64,000 nt of DNA from Xestospongia muta (Eukaryota > Porifera > Demospongiae > Haplosclerida > Petrosiidae): assembly GCA_963693285.1 (NCBI GenBank), contig OY848920.1, positions 436,501-500,500 on the forward strand. The letters are read 5' to 3'. The stretch's first letter is position 1, and each line of letters begins with the position of its first letter. Below, piece by piece: positions 13,104-31,548 of this stretch. The notes under the pieces are model-generated. The model saw only the letters and a program-made list of their open reading frames with translations, made no database searches and was not told the origin of the DNA. A program made the position numbers and the translations under genes.

Positions 13104-13452
13104 AGATATAGTTAATTCACTCACCAGTAGTTGCAGATCCACAAGACTTCCTTAATGTCCTTTCATACTCATTGGCTATATTATTTTCATTAACAACTCT
13201 CTTTCTAAGACCTCTTAAAATATCCTGTCTTGTGATTTGAGGATTAGTAGTAAGTAACAATTGAAACATCTTGGTGGTCTTGTAGCTGTTGTCTCTCGAC
13301 TGTTCATCAATGTAATCTAATTCCTTAGCATCTAACTTCAGTTGTATTCCTAACTGGTACCATTTGCCACCAATACGAACATTTTCACACAATTCATCGA
13401 GAGTTGGTTTCTCTTGTGACATCTTATCAAAAGATAGATTATTTAAAGACAT
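8771..13452 (-). CDS. Death-CARD-CARD-coiled coil-LRR protein, with two frame lesions
   Basis: Exons: 13125-13452 (ATG at 13452, Death domain: W.QLGIQLKLD), 12584-12886 (CARD-like), 12394-12527, 12213-12336 (basic PRKRRR stretch), 11847-12160 (CARD), 11732-11794, 11618-11683, 10883-11568 (about 228 aa, not recognised), 10714-10831 and 10522-10659 (coiled coil), 10372-10473, 10249-10329, 9962-10030, 8771-9567 (leucine-rich repeats of the RNI/NLR type, L..L.L....I.D.G). All phases agree except exon 11847-12160, which is 314 nt where 315 is needed: the CARD frame shifts by one near 11930 (AVHT, then NLAVFASVLLRF in another frame). A TAA also sits in frame at 9428-9430, before the LRRs. No NACHT ATPase is present. 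It looks like an intracellular immune or apoptotic sensor by architecture. It may be a young pseudogene, or the lesions may be consensus errors. Confidence 0.75.
12977..13103. repeat. AT dinucleotide microsatellite, two blocks
   Basis: Two TA-repeat blocks separated by an ATTT-rich stretch, inside the first intron of the death-fold gene, ending about 20 bp before the splice donor of exon 1 (minus strand). Confidence 0.95.
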
Positions 13453-13762
13453 TGACGTTATCAAAATATACTAATTAGTGGCTTGAACTTTGCTTTCTCT
13501 TTACAACCGTAGAATGGGGTGGGCAACTCTTTTAATGAGATTCATGAACGGAGATACGCTGCATCGTATAATATTTCGTCGTTTATTGCATTGATTCATT
13601 TCTGGTGCTCTTATTTATATTCCATTATAATGACTTTAATCCTGTATTGCATTTAAAGGTCATCAAAAACAACAAAGAAATTGTTATAGAATATCTCTAG
13701 CTGTTATGAGTCCATCTGATAGCTACTCCTGTAGTACAACAAAATATATATAACAATTACTA
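13453..13762. other. Spacer between BCAS2 and the death-fold gene
   Basis: Likely 5' flank of the minus-strand death-fold gene and 3' flank of BCAS2. The part above 13700 is weakly similar to 7293-7355, marking the edge of the BCAS2 duplication. No other motif is seen. Confidence 0.4.
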
Positions 13763-14838
13763 TTACAATAAATAATTGTACTTTTCTTTAGTTTGTGTTT
13801 GTAGATAGTCAATTTCCTTCTGTAATTTAAGACACTCTTTTTCAATTTCAAAGTTTTTGTAAACTAAAGTAGTCCAACTAAAAGAAAGACAACAAAGTAT
13901 ATAATAACAATTCCATTTAGTATTGTCATTATCCATTGTCAGGTCTAACTATTAATATTCATTACCTATTTATTCACTCAATGTGGGCATTACTCTACTC
14001 AACTATCCATTCATCCATTAATTATTATCTATCTATTCTTACTGGTTATTCAAGTCCGATAGTTGTGTTCCTACATTGGTTTGTTCCATTTTTCGTTGCC
14101 AATTCACTTCTTGAACATGATTCCTATTAGAAAATTCATTATGACATCATTATGACATCACTCACTTTAATGATCGTAATACTTTTGTTTCCCTATCTAC
14201 CATATGGGAAAGAGCCCTAATTAATGGGAGTGGCAGTGGGTGTGGTTAGTATACAGTCCACCCACTTACTCATTATGTAATTTCCATTCATTGCTTCCAT
14301 ATTGAGATAACAATTCCAAATTAATAATCCTATAGTCATATGACAGCTCATGTAAGTCACATGACATAGATCACACCCACCTTCCATTTTGATGTTCCAA
14401 TTGAGCATAAGAATTATTCACACAATCTTGCCATGCCCCCACATCATTCTTCTGAGCAGCACCAGGTTGAGGTAACTCATACCTATAAACAAACAGACAA
14501 TGGGTACATCCCCTCAGAAGTGAGGTAGTACCTCTTCATACTGAGTGTCTCCATTTGTTGCCGTGACGACAGACGTTCCATTTCTATTTTTAGTAATGGC
14601 GACTCAAATGAGTCTTGAGGCATTGGTAAATATTCTAAATAGTTCTTTGTGGGACGATATCGCTTGGTCTCCTCTTCTATTAGTTGTAAGGCCTATGAAT
14701 CACGTGATAGAAGATACATGTCATGTGATAGTCATATGACAGTACCGCATCTCTAAGGTTGGGATCATCATATTCTTGATCTATATAAGGTAGTGCGTCC
14801 ACTTGAACGTCACCAAGTCCACCACCTCCTGAAGACAT
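13763..14838 (-). CDS. BCAS2: Pre-mRNA-splicing factor SPF27 (BCAS2)
   Basis: Seven exons: 14746-14838, 14532-14692, 14381-14482, 14270-14329, 14166-14216, 14043-14123, 13763-13877; 663 nt in all, giving 220 residues (human about 225). Phases close throughout and all six introns are tiny, most under 100 bp. Family signatures are seen: [12 protein letters not shown] near the N-terminus, [54 protein letters not shown] and the C-terminal coiled coil [21 protein letters not shown]2 is a core subunit of the Prp19 (NineTeen) complex in the nucleus and supports spliceosome activation. It lies head-to-head with the SENP-like gene. A decayed duplicate lies at 7293-8278. Confidence 0.95.
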
Positions 14839-15049
14839 TGAGAAACGAAATTAAATGAAAGAGAGAATGTTAGTATTTTTAACCCTTTTCGAGTAACCAC
14901 GATGTCTCACTCCAATTGTTAAAGGTTAAATATTCATTAGCCACGCCTACTCATGGCTTATTATGGCCAGAAACAAACTCCCTCCAAGTTATAGTAAGAG
15001 ATTCCCTCTCTCTTTCTCTCTCATGTTACTTCCTGTCTCCTTTCTATAG
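14839..15049. promoter_or_regulatory. Divergent promoter region, BCAS2 / SENP-like gene
   Basis: At most 211 bp separate the BCAS2 start codon from the first recognised SENP exon. The 5' coding exon of the SENP-like gene, which must end in phase 1, was not found here with confidence. Confidence 0.5.
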
Positions 15050-21017
<5,968 letters not shown>

Positions 21018-22001
21018 ACATTATTTCTATGTCATCCATTCTTTGTCTGTCTGTCTGTCTGTCTGTCTAGAATCCAGCTGTTGTAATATATCATCAAATA
21101 ATTAACGTCCCTGCTTTTTATTTAATAAAACAATAATCTATTAGTATATAATTAATGGTAACCAATGGCAACCAATTCAAATGATACAATGACATATGTT
21201 GCTATAGTAACATAATATTAATTCAAGCAGTCTTAGTTATGTGATATGGTTCATAGAAAACATCTTCAAACATTTAGCACCATATGTTAATACTATAAAT
21301 GTGACCTGATTTGGAAATAGGGATCCTTTCTATCAAACCATTAAAAATATCACCTACCTGTATGTAAGCACATTTTAAAATAAGATGTTTACCAAATTTT
21401 ACATTTCAAATTATGTATTTTTTTAAACTGATATATAATTTAGTAAACATCTATTGAAAAATGTATGATTGTGTACAAAACAACCATATGTTTATCAGAT
21501 GTTTTTAACAGAAGTGGTCAATCCCTTTTAGTTTTTGTTTTCTTTCCATTCCTTTTCAGCTCACATATATTATATTATCATAACAACATCTTAAGTATCT
21601 ATTAAATTACAATACATTACTTTGTAAAAATAGTATTTTTAAAAATATATAATGTATTAATATCAATGTCTTTTTAACAGTATCACTTTTAATATACATA
21701 TAGATTATATTAATATAACAATATCAATTAATTAATTGATTATTGTATATATTTTGGTAAGTAATAAAATAATGTACAATATATAATTAATTAATTAATT
21801 GTTTAAATTATATTAAAAATAACAATATTGATTAATGGGATCACAAACAATAAATACAAAAGACATAAATTATTAATTAATAAATATATACTAATTAATA
21901 TAAAAAATAATTCATTATATTATTTTGAACAGGTTCGATGATTATAAACATGATTACTATTTAAAGAATGTGTGGGTGTGGTCAAATGAAGGTGGGTGGA
22001 G
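21018..22001. other. AT-rich convergent spacer
   Basis: Lies between the SENP stop and the CYB5R4 stop. It holds a short TCTG repeat (about 21041-21069) and many TTAATTAA-like stretches. No gene or structured RNA is recognised. Confidence 0.5.
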
Positions 22002-25000
22002 TTAATCAAATACATGAAGGGAGTTTTCGTGAATATTCATGTCTAATAAAGCAGTACTGACAGCTGTTGTAAATGGCTGGGGACCACAGACACAGACAAG
22101 GAATTTATCGTGTGATGAGTTTGGGAGACGAGTGCGTAGGAGATCAGCAGAGACACGCCCACGTAATCCTGACCAGGACTTGTCAGCAGCTGATAATATG
22201 TGCGTTGTAGTGAAACTATAAGAAAGAAGTAATCCCTAGTAATTAACTGATAATTATGTTTACAATTTAATAGTTTGTGGTCAAGAGGTTATCCCTATTT
22301 ATTTTCTATTAATTTATATATCAATATTGTACGATTACTTACTTGTCATGTGATTTATGTAAAGTGTCTAATTCATCTTTCCAAATTATATCTTTCTCTG
22401 TTTTATTAGCAAATATTAACTGGGTCTTTCTCTTTTCCTCTGATGTCGGGTGTGATAATAACTGTTGTAGAACACGTACCATGGGAGTAAAACCTGAAGA
22501 ATAAAAGGATTAATGGTACATTGGTCTAATACAATGGTCTAATGGTACATTGGTCTAATGATACATTGGTCTAATGGTACATTGGTCTAATGATACATTG
22601 GTCTAATGGTGCATTGGTCTAATAGTACATTGGCCTAATAGTACATTGGTCTAATGGTACATTGGTCTAATGGTGCATTGGTCTAATAGTACATTGGTCT
22701 AATGGTGCATTGGTCTAATGGTGCATTGGTCTAATAGTACATTGGTCTAATGGTACTCTGGTCTAGTATGGTTGTAATTACCTGATCCAGCTGCAATAAG
22801 TACGGCCTCAGTCACACTTTGAAGTCTATTAACGTCAAATGTACCCTCAGGATTACTAACATTGAGAACATCACCTACACAACAAAATGGATTAATAAAT
22901 TAAAGAAGAGACACAATATATCTTGTCTTGCCAAAGAAAACAGGAAAACCAATCATTATATTATATACTGTAGTAAGGTTGCTCGCCTATACCAGGGGAT
23001 TATATGGGTACATGTGAACACTAGTATGGTATCTATATGTACACACAGTGGGATGTATATACCTACATATTGTACAGGGTACTTTGTATATGTACACACA
23101 GTGGGATGTATACACCTACATATCGTATAGGGTACTATGTATATGTACACACAGTGGGACGTATACACCTACATATCGTATAGGGTACTATGTATATGTA
23201 CACACAGTGGGATGTATACACCTACATATCGTATAGGGTACTGTGTATATGTACACATTAGATAGAGTGATAAATAATAGGTTGCTATGGTTACCTTCTT
23301 TTAATTTTGCTAAATGTTGTGACATAACACCATCAGGATAAAGTTTGATCATTAACTGAATTGACGAGGAAGGTAATGAGGAGGTGGAGTTTAGTGGTTG
23401 TACAGGTGTGTAACTTCTTTCTACCTCATGACCTATGAAAATTATATGTACAAATGTAATTAACTAAAATAACATATAATTAATTAAAGATAATTACAAA
23501 CGAGTCGTGGATTTTTCCACTGCCTTTGAAAAATGACAAACACTTTAATCAAATTAATTAAAAATTACAAATTTAATTAAAGTTACCATGACAACAGACC
23601 ACTACACATCTTTATGCACACAGGTGTACAATGTAATCAGTTACTATGATATTTAGACCACACCCACCTTTATTGCCAGCTTTAATGGTGATATGGTGAC
23701 CAACAGGTACTGACATATGTGTGGTAGAAGGGAGGGTGAGTGTGTATAGCTTAGTGTCGTGGGTAACATCTTCAATGGAGGAGACTGTGCATTCGCGATA
23801 ACTTCGTTCTATAAATATGAAATAAACAGATAATATAAATTAAATTTTTGAATGAATTAATACTCAATTTTGAATTGTGGGTAATATTCCGGGAAAATAC
23901 TTAAGTGATATGCTCCATTTATCAGTATGTGATAATCATAGTAAAGGATGTCATATGAAGGAACAGTCATGATATCATACTATATGTTGTGTGTACTTGG
24001 TGCCAAATACTGACCTTTGTTACTGGCGGCAACCATTTGATCATTGCCTGGTAGTGTAGTTCCAATGGTATCCCATTGGATGTTCCCGTTTCCTTTAGTT
24101 AGTTGTATTTCGATTTTTGAAGAATGGATATTAACTAGAGAAACAGAGACAAACAACAGACAGGTCAGACCACATTCCTTAAACAAGTTAGTTATTTAAT
24201 AGTTTGTATAATTATTCATAATTTTGCTGAGTCATCCTCCACAAATTCCATATATCCATTCATTCAGTGATTCACACATGAAGCCATTACAATACTGTAA
24301 TTATTATTACCTTGTGCATTGGTGACAGGATGTCGAAGAGCTGTGTGAAAAAAAAAGAACAACAAATAAAAATGGATGCATAAAAATGTAGATAATTATT
24401 AGATGGATGCATAAAAATGTAGATAATTATTAGATGGATGCATATAAATACAAATGGACATTATATGAGATGTAATGGACATACCTATTTCAAGCTGATA
24501 AAACCAGTTATCTAACAGGACAGAGGCCTCTAGTCGTTGTCCTCTGATATCAAGTACAACATCAGTATCTCGTATAGTCTACACATAAACAAACAATGAC
24601 ACTATATCCTTAAACTATTAATATCATTATTATCATTCCACACATTTTAAACTATTAGTTTCTATATCCTTGTTGATATCAATACGTCGTGTTTATATCT
24701 GTTTAAATAACAACATCCATTCATTCATCTATTCATCCATTACTTCATTCCTCTATCTGTCCATCCATCCATCCATCTGTCCATCTATTCATCCATTTAT
24801 CTATCCATTTTCTGCTATACCTTGTTATGTGTAAAAATATGAATAAAAATATTCTTCTCTGTCTGATACCAATCCCATCTTGGTACAGTTGGGCGTGATG
24901 CATCAGAGTTCTTCCTGATAGGAGAAGGAGGTACCACAATAATGGCAGTTGCTGAGTCAGTCTCCTCAGATACATGAAACGGAGGGTTGACTGGACTTTG

Positions 25001-27435
25001 AGGGGTATGAACACTGGCATCTGTGCAGTAGACACAAGAATTTAAAGATCAATAAAGTAGAAATTACTACAAATAACTCGAAGGTATCGATTGGAAAATT
25101 ATAAATTACTAAAATACCACAAAGATTTCAAAATATCACTTTTGATGCTAAATGAATCTATAGACTTACTAAATAGACAGACATTGAGTAAACAAGAATA
25201 TACATACTAAGGGATTCACACTAGTTCTTTGATGTGGCAAGAACCCATGTAACAAACATGTTATGACACCAAGATCACTTATACGTAAGTACATGATTAT
25301 CAAGATCACTTACATAAGTACATGATATCATGATCACTTATATATGTGTGCAACTACTTACCATCACTCGATTCTGATTCCCTCTTGGCTACTGCGTATC
25401 TGTTAATACCTATAGGAACAAGAATGTTATTTCAAATGATAAAAATATACATAACACTATGAAAGTATGTTGTTTTAACGGATATATACATAACAGACAA
25501 AGGAAATGTGCTATTTAGCCATAGTTTACATATTAATATATAAACCACTTATACCATATATAGATCTCTTGGCAATATATTGTTAAAGGAAGTGTCACCT
25601 CTAGCAAGTGTTATTTAATTGTCACACATACAATTGTGCTATTATCGTTATAACAACATCAAACAGATCTTGTCGTGGTGTTAACAACACTACCTCTACA
25701 TAATTCTATTATTGCCATACTAAAAAGGCTTCCTTCATTATTGTCTTACAGCTTGGCTCAGACCCTCTGATAAATACTTTTACTAATGTTAGCCATACTA
25801 ATGCCAGCCATATATAATATGATATATGTCTGCGGTTAACACCATTGGTTACTGGCTCTGGAGTTAAATGTCACATTATTGAGTTATACAGTTATATTGT
25901 AGTAAAGTTAGTAGATAAAAAAGGTGGTCAATTTAATTATGACTAAAATCCAGTCAAAACAAAAAAAGAAACAAGGCATTGTGTATATGTACATGTATTA
26001 ATATACATATATTTACATGTACATGTACGTGGGACTCACCATTTAGAACAATCATTGGTTTTGGTACAGTCAGTGAATCTGATCGAGTCCCTAAACAATA
26101 GAGGAAAATAATGGTATGTGTGCAATGAGATATGGTTGACCAGAGTTAGTATAGTGGGTTGGATCAAGTGGGAATTGGTTAACTTACTGGTAAAGCTGTC
26201 CCTCCTAGGAGAAAGAACAATTGTTCCAACATAACACTTTTTTAGCATACTCTCAATATTGACCCACTTGTGTACCTGGTGAAAGAGAGTATATTAAAAT
26301 GAGTGGGTTGGTGAGAAACAATTATCAGACAGTTTACTCAACATCTCTCAAACAGTTATTATATAAGCTATATCCTAAACCACTTATCTGGAGTGGTTGC
26401 TAGACATGTGGAAGGGTCAATTAATACAAGTGGAGAGACATTCAACGTTTACTATCATTTTCATATTTTACTAGTAACAATTGATAGTAAATAAAAATTA
26501 AAAGCCATAAACAGTCAATGAAAGTCCTAAGTCCATTAATATCCAGTTTAATGTCATATTGAACTAAGTTCAGTTACCATTACAGAGCTGATAATAATGA
26601 TCTCAACTGACATGATCTATGCTGCTAGCATTCTTCGCATAACACAACGTCAATGGAACTAAACTGTCTCAGTACCTAGTGTTTGTACAGATACTTACAT
26701 CATTATAGAGAATAGTGCAATCTTTGCCTGCTGCCTTGAGGAGATCGCATTTTCCACCAGGATGAAACTTGAAGTAATAAGTGATGTTATAAACTTTACC
26801 TAGGAAAAGGGGAAAAAATGAATGGTTGATTGAATAGGAGAATACATGGCTGGATGCACACACAATATGTCATAAATTTCAGCTGCAAATGATAGCTCAT
26901 TTGACAATGAATTATTACCTTGGTAACAAGTCCAGGCATCATCTTCAGTGCAGTGACGTGCCAATTCTTCCTCGGTAACCGATTTTGGAACACCTCCATT
27001 GCCAGCCATATCTGGTGTATTTCTGCAAAGTCGTATCCAGTCCAACATCCCACAACCTGGTCCAAGATGGACTCTTTTAGTAGATTTTGTCTTGTTTGCT
27101 GCAAGACTAGTAGAAGAACCATTTTTAGGTGAGGTTGGAGGGACTAATAGAGACAAAGTGGACGGAGGTTGAAGCGTGTTACGGCTGTCAGTTGCTGGAA
27201 GACGCAACTCCATTGTATTATTCGGTCTGTTCGCAAACGGACACAATTGAGTATTAGGAGATAACGTGCTTGACGTAGACATAACGATAATCTGCGGTAT
27301 TCCTTCGTTTTTTGCGTCTCTAGAGACCGTTAATTGGTGTTGAGAAAGTTTTGGATTGGGATGGCTTCTCGTGGTTAGTAGAGAAGGCACTGTTAGATGC
27401 TTATCATCCAAACTACTCCTCTTTATACTACTCAT
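22002..27435 (-). CDS. CYB5R4: Cytochrome b5 reductase 4 (Ncb5or)
   Basis: Fourteen exons: 26919-27435 (ATG at 27435), 26699-26799, 26188-26275, 26040-26090, 25362-25409, 24821-25020, 24485-24578, 24311-24340, 24015-24134, 23668-23808, 23295-23432, 22782-22874, 22343-22493, 22002-22215; 661 residues. Domains in order: a Ser/Pro-rich N-terminus; a cytochrome b5 domain (MLDWIRL, VTEEELARH, heme His in FHPGGK and in VHKWVN); a CS domain (WDWYQTEKNIFIHIF to QLTKGNGNIQWDTIG); and a b5-reductase domain with the FAD motif RSYTPV, IAAGSGFTPM and VCVCGPQPF for NAD(P)H. This triple fusion is diagnostic of Ncb5or, a soluble ER-associated flavohemoprotein linked to fatty-acid desaturation. The N-terminal extension is longer than in the 521-aa human protein. 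It is divergent from POLR2F. Confidence 0.95.
22515..22768 (-). repeat. 16-bp minisatellite in a CYB5R4 intron
   Basis: About 15 units of ATTGGTCTAATGGTAC with single-base variants. Confidence 0.95.
23038..23256 (-). repeat. 53-bp minisatellite in a CYB5R4 intron
   Basis: About four units beginning TGTACACACAGTGGGATG; spacing 53 bp (23038, 23091 and onward). It creates overlapping spurious reading frames on both strands. Confidence 0.95.
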
Positions 27436-27539
27436 CGTCTGTCGATCTGCACCATCCCGATAACAAAACAATAGAAACCACGCCCCACAACAGGATGTAA
27501 TCGCGATAAACAGTTAACGAATTTTGCACGTGTCTCAAG
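27436..27539. promoter_or_regulatory. Divergent promoter, CYB5R4 / POLR2F
   Basis: Only 104 bp separate the two start codons. The stretch is richer in CpG than its surroundings (CCACGCCCC, ATCGCGAT, GCACGTG E-box core at about 27527). Confidence 0.7.
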
Positions 27540-30500
27540 ATGGCAGAGTGAGTTCAGAGACTTTTAAAATGATTTTTTATGTATTATTTCGTTAGTATGG
27601 ACGACTTTAGTGGAGGAGAAGATGACCTGATGGACGATATGGAAGAAATGGGAGTAAGATATATAGATGAGTAATATCTGTCCATTTTTAAAGCATACAT
27701 CCATACATCAAAATTATATGGTCACCATGTATCTATTTTATATAAGTATACGTCCATTTGTTACAGGAGGAAGGTGAGGAAGATCACGAACATGAAGAAG
27801 CGATAGAAATATTACCTCAAAGTAGGATATTTAAAAACATATTTAAAATATTAATTAATTATTATCCAATCAATATTAATATCCTGTTTATTCCACTGTC
27901 CAGACACAATAGAGTTCTTTAAAATGTTCGTAAACAGGAAAAATTATTTGACAACACCCATTCAGCAAAAACTAAAAACTGCAATGTTTATGAATCATTG
28001 CCTAGCAACACTAATTGATTCAACAATCATTTACACAATGTAGAGCTGTTTTAATTATTGTAGTGTTGGTATAAGTTTATATAGTTTATATAAATTGAAA
28101 GAGGAAAGCTTCATTGTTACACTAGTTGATATATTATGATATATATTGGAGAAATTTACTAAGTATAGAGTGCGTTGTCATAACTCCCACTTAAAAACTT
28201 TAGTATGACTTGTTTATAGTGGTTAATATAGAGGTGTCCTCAATGTAGAGGTTAAATACCAATGTATTGGTATGGGACTAGAACAAGTGTCCTTAATGTA
28301 GAGGTTGTATAATACACTAAAGTATTAGTATGGGACTAGAACAAGTGTCCTTAATGTAGAGGTTGTATAATACACTAAAGTATTAGTATGGGACTAGAAC
28401 AAGTGTCCTTAATGTAGAGGTTGTATAATACACTAAAGTATTAGTATGGGACTAGAACAAGTGTCCTTAATGTAGAGGTTGTATAATACACTAAAGTATT
28501 AGTATGGGACTAGAACAAGTGTCCTCAATGTAGAGGTTCTATAATACACTAAAGTATTAGTATGGGACTAGAACAAGTGTCCTTAATGTAGAGGTTCTAT
28601 AATACACTAAAGTATTAGTATGGGACTAGAACAAGTGTCCTTAATGTAGAGGTTGTATAATCCACTAAAGTATTAGTATGGGACTAGAACAAGTGTCCTC
28701 AATGTAGAGGTTGTACAATACACTAAAGTATTAGTATGGGACTGAAGCATTAGTTCTAAATATGCCAGGTGTCGGTTACATTATAGAAACATTATTCACA
28801 TTTGTCTTTAATGTAGAGATGTCATCAGTATAGTGGTTAATAATACAATAAAGTATTAGTATGGGACTAGAACAAGTGTCCTAAATATGTTAGGTGTTCC
28901 TTAATTGGTTACCATAACAATAGCATTCACACAATACATTAATGTTGTATAATGTATTGTAACAAAAGAATTCTAGAGTAATTGTGTAGGACATGTGTTA
29001 ATTGTTACAATTTTCTCACGAACTTCAATAAAACAAATTTAATGACATGCTCTAATTCTATTGTCCATGTAAATTCTTCTACCTTGAAGGTTAACCAATG
29101 ATACTCTTATTGTTTGCACAGACAGAGAGCATGAGATAATATGTAAAGAATGCTGATCTAGTCATGTTTCTATTATATTTAACCCCTAAATACACAGACA
29201 TGTATCCTAATAGCTGGACATTTACTCTACATGATAACATTCCACATAGCAAGAAACAAGGCTATTGTGTTACTATGTCATAGACATGTGTTTGTGTGAC
29301 TGGCAATAAAAACACTGAACAATTTTGTGCGTGGGAATTTTAGAGTAATATTCTGCAAAGATTACTTCATCACAATTCTAGTTGCTATGGAAACCTGAGG
29401 GTTTCTGACTGTTATATATTCTTTGTTTTAGCTGAAGAGAGTCGAGCTGTTCCTCCTGATCAACGGACAACTACGCCTTATATGACAAAATATGAGAGAG
29501 CTAGAGTTCTGGGGACAAGAGCACTACAAATTAGGTATCTAATTTAACAAATAATGGAAAGTAATATTGAAATTGACTGCTACTGTCGGCAATTCCTTTT
29601 ATAATTACTATTAATACAAATAGTAGTTTATTAGTTAATTTACTTATAGAGTTTTAGTGTCGGCTACAGGTTTATAATAAATGATGTAAAAAGTTGTAAT
29701 AATCCACATTCTGTAGTAAGAGCAATGAGTGAAATCCTTCTGTACCAGACACAATGGAGCCAGCCTCTGAAGTGTCATAATTTGGGAGGATATCCTTAAT
29801 ATGGAAGGTGAAATAATATTCCTTTAGTGCTAGAATTATCTAAATTGAGTTAGTATTTCCTTTACACTAGTACCTTACTAGATCCTGTTGATGTATATTA
29901 ATTCTAACCTCACACTCGTTTTTGGCATACACAGGACATGATAAGAAACCTTATTGTTGTGTCACTTAAGGAGCTTGCTGATTCACACCACAGCTTCTGT
30001 TTTTAAAATAACATTTCTTTAATAGGAGAGTACTACATTTTATATAGTACATGTATTAATACTAATATATTACATATATATAAAACATCTGTTAATACTA
30101 CTACATTATACACAGTACATGTATTAATACTATTACATTACATATGTTAATTGTATTATAGTTTAACTATGCTAATAATATTGGTGTACTGAAGGCATTT
30201 AATAGAATTAAAGTTTAATACTCTGAGGAACTGACGTTTTATGGTTCCCATGAAGTTCTATTAATACAATGCATTTCTAGGGAGATAACAATGATAAAAT
30301 AGTTAGGAAATAGGGTTTCTTAGAATTATTTGTCTTTACATCATAAACTGTAAGGGTCTGAGAAAGTCTGAAGGTCATAGTCAATGAGACAATTTTTAAT
30401 GCTAATTATGTAAATATTGATTCGTTAAGTGTCTGGTATTCCAAGTATGTCCAATTAATTAATGATTTGAAATTAATCAAATCAACAATCCTTCTGTCAG

Positions 30501-31548
30501 ATCATCCTTCCAAGTAACCAGTTATTCTATCCTATCCTATATTATCCTATCAACGTATTGTTTTGTCTATTCATTCTACATACATAGGATCATAAATTAC
30601 TCCATTGTATAGTTTTACTGCTTGCTAATTTTAGACATAATTCTCTCCGACCTAACATCCTTTAAAGGAAATAGGTCAAGGTGATATCAGATATGAGATA
30701 ATCTGATAGTTAACACAAGACAAGGATGGAAACCGCTAATATCTTTGAAACTAAACTTAATACGATTTCTTTAATATTATGCAAGTCTCTCGATGAAATG
30801 TGATACTAATTTATATTTACACTCTTATAATAATTTGGTAGTAAAATTACACCCTACAAGGATTAGAAGCACCTTATTACTCCAATGTTATGTAACTCTT
30901 CACACGATCAAATAGATATCATATCTTATCATTAATTACTACATCTCATGTGATTTATTATGGACAGCTAGTATATCTACTAAATGGTCGTCCATTTCAT
31001 TTTCTCTTCTTTAATATCCATCCATTATATTTATCTCTACACTGATTATTCGTCCATTTTACATGTCCATGCATCCATTTAATATATCTGTTTATTTTAT
31101 AGTATGGGAGCACCTGTTATGGTAGAATTGGAGGGAGAAACTGATCCACTTAAAATTGCAATGAAGGAACTCAAGTAAGTAGACTCATACTCATTCCATC
31201 AGACTCATACTCATTCCATCAGACTCAAGTAAGTAGACTCATACTCATTCCATCAGACTCATACTCATTCCATCAGACTCAAGTAAGTAGACTCATACTC
31301 ATTCCATCAGACTCATATTCATTCCTTTATACATTTATTACATTACAAGATACCTACTCATTCTTTGACTGAGACCCATACCAGTTAATTTGTTAAAGGA
31401 ATGAGTATGAGACTAATAATACACTACAGGAATAAGTCTGTTTTAATCTTTTTGTTTCAGAGCTAAGAAAGTTCCGATAATTATTCGCCGATTTTTACCA
31501 GACTCCAGTTACGAAGATTGGGCAGTAGATGAATTAATTATAGATTAA
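27540..31548 (+). CDS. POLR2F: RNA polymerase subunit RPB6 (RPABC2)
   Basis: Six exons: 27540-27547, 27596-27653, 27767-27821, 29432-29534, 31103-31174, 31461-31548; 384 nt, 127 residues, the same length as the human protein. The N-terminus is acidic ([17 protein letters not shown]). The conserved core is clear: [19 protein letters not shown], then [15 protein letters not shown], then [20 protein letters not shown], ending ELIID. RPB6 is shared by RNA polymerases I, II and III and helps hold the clamp and assembly. The first exon holds only eight coding bases. Introns 3 and 4 are large (about 1.6 kb each), in contrast to neighbouring genes, and intron 3 carries a minisatellite. Confidence 0.97.
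28230..28760 (+). repeat. 58-bp minisatellite in POLR2F intron 3
   Basis: About nine units, each with GTGTCCTTAATGTAGAGG and TATTAGTATGGGACTAG; spacing 58 bp (28287, 28345, 28403 and so on). The unit contains the terminal sequence of the palindromic element at 31983-32170. Confidence 0.95.
31171..31320 (+). repeat. 54-bp tandem copies of the POLR2F exon 5 donor
   Basis: The last bases of exon 5 plus donor (ACTCAAGTAAGTAG) recur at 31229 and 31283, with CTCATACTCATTCCATCAGA between. Use of a later donor would put a TAA in frame straight after the normal exon end. Confidence 0.9.

Noticed and set aside
22819..23130. Plus-strand frame with VHT/YTY repeats
   Set aside because: Arises from antisense CYB5R4 exon plus the 53-bp minisatellite.
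22515..23256. CRISPR-like regular repeats
   Set aside because: Units are contiguous, with no unique spacers, and lie in an intron of an animal gene; they are minisatellites.
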